A stretch of 64,000 nt of DNA. It comes from Nitrososphaeria archaeon (GTDB lineage Archaea > Thermoproteota > Nitrososphaeria > Nitrososphaerales > JAAOZN01). The stretch is taken from contig JARVJZ010000003.1 in assembly GCA_029775855.1 (NCBI GenBank), positions 124,001 through 188,000 of the forward strand, written 5' to 3'. Below the pieces are notes generated by a model that was given only the letters and a program-made list of their open reading frames with translations, was not told the DNA's origin and did not search any database. The position numbers and the translations under genes are program-made. Below are positions 60,444 through 64,000 of the stretch, piece after piece (within the stretch, counting starts at the first letter, position 1; each line of letters opens with the position of its first letter).

Positions 60444-60653
60444 TTACTTCTTTTTCGACAACCACCATTCTAAATATTCATTCCTTTCTTGCTTCTTCTT
60501 CCTCTTCTCATCAAGCTCTGCCCGCCGCTTATCCTTCAAATCCAAAAGTTCATCCTTCGTTAGGTAGAGCCCACAGCTTGTGCAGATATACCGCTTGGTG
60601 GATGTCTCATATGTCATAGCTCCGCCGCATTCGGGACAGAAGTTTTGTGACAT
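60444..60653 (-). CDS. Small zinc-ribbon protein with charged helical tail
   Basis: A 69-residue protein. The N-terminal ribbon has CPEC (residues 6-9) and CTSC (24-27) and probably binds one zinc. The rest is a highly charged helix (about 33-65, many K, R and E), as in nucleic-acid- or ribosome-associated proteins. ATG 60653 is a plain start. It lies 28 bases upstream of the MFS gene on the same strand. No family was recognised with confidence. Confidence 0.7.
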   Translation of the reverse strand: MSQNFCPECGGAMTYETSTKRYICTSCGLYLTKDELLDLKDKRRAELDEKRKKKQERNEYLEWWLSKKK

Positions 60654-60871
60654 TTAACAACTGTTGCCAAAGCATAAGATTAAAACCTTACTCTGAGAAT
60701 TATTACAGAAAGAAGTGTTCAATTTGCAGCTAAACTTGTCTAAAAAAGTTTGCTTCCTAAAATTAGCAACTACTACTTAATCAAATATTAACTTTATTAA
60801 TCGTCTAGGGTTTTGAAACGCGTATCCTAAAAGTATATCTACACCTGATTAGAATGGTGAACGAAATAGCT

Positions 60872-61048
60872 ATGTCCCAAATACAACTACCTACATGCAC
60901 ATCCTGCAACAAACCTATAACACCTGGAGAAGAGGCGGTAAAGTTCTACTGCCCAGAGTGCGGCGCTGTCTTAATCTGGCGATGTGAAAAATGTAGAATC
61001 TTCTTTAGACCATATAAATGTGTGAACTGCGGCTTCGAAGGACCTTAG
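60872..61048 (+). CDS. Zinc-ribbon protein, HVO_2753-like (DUF1610)
   Basis: A 58-residue protein with four CxxC-type pairs: CTSC, CPEC, CEKC and CVNC, matching the two-zinc small archaeal protein family exemplified by haloarchaeal HVO_2753. Archaeal genomes often place this gene before eEF1B-beta, as here (15 bases). Homologues start about eight residues before the first cysteine, so ATG 60872 is chosen over ATG 60854. A TATA-like aaaagtatatc lies at about 60828-60838. Confidence 0.82.
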   Translation: MSQIQLPTCTSCNKPITPGEEAVKFYCPECGAVLIWRCEKCRIFFRPYKCVNCGFEGP

Positions 61049-61063
61049 CGGGGTGTGAATTAG

Positions 61064-61342
61064 TTGGGTGATGTGCTCGTCAGAGTAAAAGTGCTTCCAG
61101 ATGATATCACAGTATCTTTGGATGAATTAACTGAGAAGATAATAAATAAACTTCCAGCCGGCTCCTCACTCTTAAAGAAGGTTCAAGAACCTATAGCATT
61201 TGGGCTATCAGCGCTCATCTTAGATATTAAAATAAAAGAATCTGAAGGAGTTCTGGATACACTTGAGGCTTCAATTAAAGATGTGGAGCACGTAAGTCAA
61301 GTAGATGTTGTGGGTGTGAGCCGTTTATCTACTTCACTTTAA
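61064..61342 (+). CDS. Translation elongation factor aEF1B (beta)
   Basis: Guanine nucleotide exchange factor for aEF1A. The 92-residue ferredoxin-like domain shows VRVKVLPDDITVSLDELTEK near the start, the PIAFGLSALILDIKI segment near 47 and the terminal VEHVSQVDVVGVSRL strand, all typical of EF1B-beta. TTG 61064 starts 15 bases after the zinc-ribbon gene, in one operon with it. Confidence 0.93.
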   Translation: MGDVLVRVKVLPDDITVSLDELTEKIINKLPAGSSLLKKVQEPIAFGLSALILDIKIKESEGVLDTLEASIKDVEHVSQVDVVGVSRLSTSL

Positions 61343-61349
61343 CCCAATA

Positions 61350-61361
61350 AACTTTATTTTA
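61350..61361 (+). promoter_or_regulatory. Probable TATA box of cdc48
   Basis: aactttatttta is centred near 61356; the transcript would begin near 61382, 16 bases before TTG 61398, leaving room for an AGGTAT motif. Confidence 0.45.
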
Positions 61362-61397
61362 GGTAATGCGTGCTAGCAGTTCAGAAAGGTATCTAAG

Positions 61398-63590
61398 TTG
61401 GGTAAGGTAAGCCGCCTAGCTGCTGTTAGGCTTAAGGTTAGAGAAGCTAAACATAGAGATGTAGCAAAATATCGAGCTAGAATCCCACCCAAAGTTATGA
61501 AACGGCTTAACATAAGAGATGGCGACATAGTGGAGATAGTAGGCAAGCAGAGCACAGCAGCAATCGCATGGCCTCTTGACGAAGATGAGCAGAATAGCCA
61601 AATAATTAGGCTCGACTGGTTGACAAGAAAAAACGCAGGACTCGCATTAAACGATTATGCTGTAGTAAGAAAGGCGCAGACTAAGGTAGCTAGAACTATT
61701 AGGATTATGCCTACTGGGGCCAAACTTATGGTTGATGAAGCGTTCTCTGAATTTGTAAAGAATAGGCTTAACGGCATACCCGTGCTGGAAGGGCAGAGTT
61801 TAACCGTTATGATATTAGGAAATTCGGTTAACTTCAAGGTTGTAGAAACTAATCCAAAGGGGTTTGTAGTAATTGATGAAACATCTGAACTTATGATTAG
61901 CCCAGATGCAGAGAAGACGACAAGTGGATTATCTATTGTAACATTTGATGATGTGGGTGGGTTAAGTATGGAGATCAAACGATTAAGGGAAATGATAGAG
62001 ATTCCGCTTAAACATCCAGAAGTCTTTCGGCGTTTAGGCATCGAACCCCCTTCAGGTGTGCTGCTTTATGGTCCACCTGGCTGTGGTAAGACGCTATTAG
62101 CTAGAGCCTTGGCTAATGAATGTGATGCTTGCTTTTTCAGTATAAGTGGGCCGGAGATCATGAATAAATATTATGGTGAGAGTGAAGCTAAGCTTCGCGA
62201 GATCTTTAAAGAGGCTTCTGAAAATGCGCCGAGCATAATCTTCATAGACGAAATAGATGCCATAGCACCCAAAAGAGAAGAGGTTATAGGTGATGTTGAG
62301 AAGCGTGTAGTTGCACAGCTCTTAGCCCTCATGGACGGCATCTCAGAGAGGCGTTCAGTTATCGTAGTAGGTGCAACTAATAGGCCAGAATCACTAGATC
62401 CAGCGCTCCGTAGACCAGGTAGATTTGACAGAGAGATTGAAATCGGGGTACCAAATCAAAGATCTAGGCTAGAAATACTACAGATACACACTCGAGGTAT
62501 GCCTTTAGACGAAGATGTAGACTTAGAATCTTTAGCTTCTTCTCTACACGGGTATACTGGCGCAGATATCCGCGCGTTATGTCAAGAAGCTGCGCTTATT
62601 GCGTTGCGTAGGTATATTCCAGATATTGATCTTGAGGACAGTAGGGTTCCTCCGGAGATTCTTGAAAAGATGGTTGTGCGGCTATCAGATTTTCAGGAAG
62701 CTATGAAGCAGATCGTTCCAACCGCTATGAGGGAGTTCTATGTTGAATCACCTAAGGTAAGGTGGAGCGACATAGGCGGTTTAGCTAAGGTGAAAGAGAC
62801 TTTGATAGAGAATGTAATATGGGCTTTGAAGTATCCCGAAAGGTTTAGACGATTAGGGATATCCGCGGCTTCAGGTGTTCTACTCTATGGGCCATCTGGC
62901 TGTGGGAAGACGATGCTCGCGCACGCATTAGCGTGTGAGAGTGGTGCAAACCTCATTAAAGTGCATGGTCCTGAGATTCTATCAAAATGGGTTGGTGAAT
63001 CTGAAAAAGCTATTCGCGATATTTTTCGAAAAGCCAAGTTTTCCTCGCCTTGCATCCTCTTCTTCGATGAAATCGACTCAATAGCAAGGTCTCGTTCATC
63101 TCTAGATGAATACCAAGCCTCAGAAAAGATCTTAAGCCAGCTTCTAACAGAGATCGACAATATAAAAAATACTTCAGGCACCTTTGTAGTAGCCGCAACT
63201 AATAGACCAGATCTAATAGATCCAGCGCTTCTAAGACCTGGTAGGCTTGACCTCTTGGTATATGTTCCTCCGCCTGATGAAGCCGGTAGGCTAGAGGTGC
63301 TGCGAATACTTACATCAAGGATGCCTTTGTCGCAAGATGTTAAGTTAGAGGATCTTGCTAAACAGACCCAAGGATATTCAGGTGCGGATCTGCAGGCGCT
63401 TGTTAGGGAGGCTGGTTTATCCGCTTTACGCGCTTTTGGTGATTCTCCTGTTGTTAAGTTAGCTGATTTTCAAAGTGCTTTAAATAGGGTTAGACCATCT
63501 ATAACTAAGGATGTTGAGTCTTGGTATAATTTGTGGAGTCAGCAGCTCAGCAGTAGGGTTGGTGGTGCTCAGAAGACCTTTTACACTTAA
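61398..63590 (+). CDS. cdc48: Cdc48/VCP-type AAA ATPase
   Basis: Hexameric unfoldase with an N domain and two AAA modules, 730 residues. N domain: the double-psi barrel ([20 protein letters not shown], key residues 30-50) and the second subdomain to about 180. D1: Walker [13 protein letters not shown] near 223, Walker [10 protein letters not shown] near 282, and [20 protein letters not shown] with its arginine fingers near 330. D2: [12 protein letters not shown] near 495, ILFFDEIDS near 555, and [17 protein letters not shown]. The last three residues are FYT, a hydrophobic-tyrosine-X pattern used by proteasome-docking ATPases. TTG start. Confidence 0.95.
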   Translation: MGKVSRLAAVRLKVREAKHRDVAKYRARIPPKVMKRLNIRDGDIVEIVGKQSTAAIAWPLDEDEQNSQIIRLDWLTRKNAGLALNDYAVVRKAQTKVARTIRIMPTGAKLMVDEAFSEFVKNRLNGIPVLEGQSLTVMILGNSVNFKVVETNPKGFVVIDETSELMISPDAEKTTSGLSIVTFDDVGGLSMEIKRLREMIEIPLKHPEVFRRLGIEPPSGVLLYGPPGCGKTLLARALANECDACFFSISGPEIMNKYYGESEAKLREIFKEASENAPSIIFIDEIDAIAPKREEVIGDVEKRVVAQLLALMDGISERRSVIVVGATNRPESLDPALRRPGRFDREIEIGVPNQRSRLEILQIHTRGMPLDEDVDLESLASSLHGYTGADIRALCQEAALIALRRYIPDIDLEDSRVPPEILEKMVVRLSDFQEAMKQIVPTAMREFYVESPKVRWSDIGGLAKVKETLIENVIWALKYPERFRRLGISAASGVLLYGPSGCGKTMLAHALACESGANLIKVHGPEILSKWVGESEKAIRDIFRKAKFSSPCILFFDEIDSIARSRSSLDEYQASEKILSQLLTEIDNIKNTSGTFVVAATNRPDLIDPALLRPGRLDLLVYVPPPDEAGRLEVLRILTSRMPLSQDVKLEDLAKQTQGYSGADLQALVREAGLSALRAFGDSPVVKLADFQSALNRVRPSITKDVESWYNLWSQQLSSRVGGAQKTFYT

Positions 63591-63640
63591 ATAGGATCTA
63601 GATATCAATTATTTTAATGTATGTTTAGAGGAGTCGGTGT

Positions 63641-63871
63641 TTGAGGTTTCTGCTTAAGAACTATGTCTATGAGAAAATCAAGCAAGCTAGAAGTATTACT
63701 GATGTTGATCTGCTGAATGAGTTAGTGAAGAACGGTTTTGATGTGAATATGTCGATGCTTAACAAGGTTCTGCTTAAGCTTGAAATCCTTGGTTTAATAA
63801 GCGTAAGTTGGGTTGGAAAAGATAAGAGAAGGATAGAGTTTATCGAGCCGCCTCAACAGCAGCCAACCTAA
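63641..63871 (+). CDS. Small winged-helix-like protein
   Basis: A 76-residue protein. Helices LLKNYVYEKIKQARS, ITDVDLLNELVKNG and MSMLNKVLLKLEILGLISVSW followed by a basic wing DKRRIEFIEPP look like a winged helix-turn-helix. It may bind nucleic acid or act as a small regulator. TTG start after GAGGAG (about 63629-63634). It follows cdc48 by 50 bases and ends interlocked with the partial gene at the window edge. I do not recognise a named family. Confidence 0.7.
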   Translation: MRFLLKNYVYEKIKQARSITDVDLLNELVKNGFDVNMSMLNKVLLKLEILGLISVSWVGKDKRRIEFIEPPQQQPT

Positions 63872-64000
63872 CCTTCCGCTGCTTTTATGAGTTCGCGTAG
63901 CTTAGTAGTGCTTACGCCGAGCAGCTGCCTTATCTTTGAATTTTTTTCAACTACTACTACTGCGCCTCCGAGAACTGCTAGGGCTGATTCGTATTCTTTG
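63868..64000 (-). CDS. Unknown protein, C-terminal fragment (cut by window edge)
   Basis: The open frame on the minus strand runs off the right edge and ends TAG at 63868-63870. The 43 visible residues are KEYESALAVLGGAVVVVEKN followed by SKIRQLLGVSTTKLRELIKA and AEG. Their helical pattern with LLGVSTTKLRELI resembles the recognition part of a small HTH, but this is weak. It shares the tetramer CTAA with the convergent winged-helix gene. Confidence 0.55.
   Translation of the reverse strand, partial: KEYESALAVLGGAVVVVEKNSKIRQLLGVSTTKLRELIKAAEG

Noticed and set aside
60725-60765. Small inverted repeat aaactt/aagttt between the divergent zinc-ribbon genes
   Set aside because: Six-base AT-rich arms are expected by chance in such sequence, and no promoter logic depends on it.
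1-64000. tRNA, rRNA, CRISPR arrays, insertion sequences, prophage
   Set aside because: No T-loop-like GTTCRANYC with cloverleaf, no spaced direct repeats, no transposase or integrase genes were found in either strand.

Overview
This window is chromosomal DNA of an archaeon. The evidence is eIF5A with a hypusine site, SRP54, Pus10, L21e, RNA polymerase subunits Rpo4 and Rpo11, TFS, two thermosome subunits, Cdc48, the Nob1 endonuclease, geranylgeranyl-diphosphate-type prenyl synthase, many TTG/GTG starts, and TATA boxes about 26 bases before start codons (leaderless first genes). Gene content (NuoA-N-type complex I, archaeal ValS, a DRG-derived TGS protein, the citramalate isoleucine route) points to the TACK group, perhaps near Thaumarchaeota/Aigarchaeota. 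That placement is inference, because there is no rRNA here. There are no tRNA genes, insertion sequences, CRISPR arrays or phage genes; coding density is very high and only one gap exceeds 300 bases.

Layout. 1-5 kb: a peptide-type ABC importer operon on the minus strand, divergent from a sugar-nucleotidyltransferase. 6.4-8.7 kb: minus-strand nadK-DUF151-nob1-moaE. 8.8-12.5 kb: eIF5A, a probable C/D-box sRNA with a kink-turn terminal stem, a Dph6-like ATPase, SRP54 and Pus10. 12.5-23.8 kb: branched-chain amino acid block (leuB-like, leuA, ilvN, ilvB, ilvD, two tenA-like genes, cimA, ilvC); leuC and leuD lie at 37.4-39.1 kb. 23.8-24.4 kb: L21e and Rpo4. 25-29.3 kb: hdrA-hdrC-hdrB plus a lipoyl H-protein, facing a hydrogenase-maturation-type protease. 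30-37.3 kb: DUF655, KsgA, HemK-like methylase, DRG-like TGS protein, TrmJ, a Trm11/TrmG10-type enzyme and ValS. 39.1-39.8 kb: TFS and Rpo11. 39.9-48.9 kb: complex I genes for the membrane arm only (A, H, J, K, M-like, L, M, N). 48.9-55.1 kb: prenyl synthase, small unknowns, DUF998 protein, glutamate dehydrogenase, TPI, hemerythrin, a Bat-type regulator and a nitroreductase. 55.2-59.2 kb: tandem thermosome genes and a divergent HTH regulator sharing one TATA box. 59.2-64 kb: MFS transporter, zinc ribbons, eEF1B-beta, Cdc48, a small winged-helix protein and one gene cut by the edge.

How it fits together. The IlvB/N, IlvC, IlvD, LeuA, LeuB, LeuC/D and CimA set covers valine, leucine and threonine-independent isoleucine synthesis up to the final transamination. 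The Hdr-lipoyl cluster and the membrane arm of complex I suggest unusual electron-transfer chemistry: the HdrA carries an MvhD-like tail that has lost every iron-sulfur cysteine, and the complex I cluster has no NuoB, C, D or I. Several conserved enzymes carry altered signature residues (DRG-like protein without a P-loop, Pus10 GSED for GRED, KARI and LeuB with unexpected cofactor-loop residues). Many convergent genes end within a shared 4-base stop overlap.
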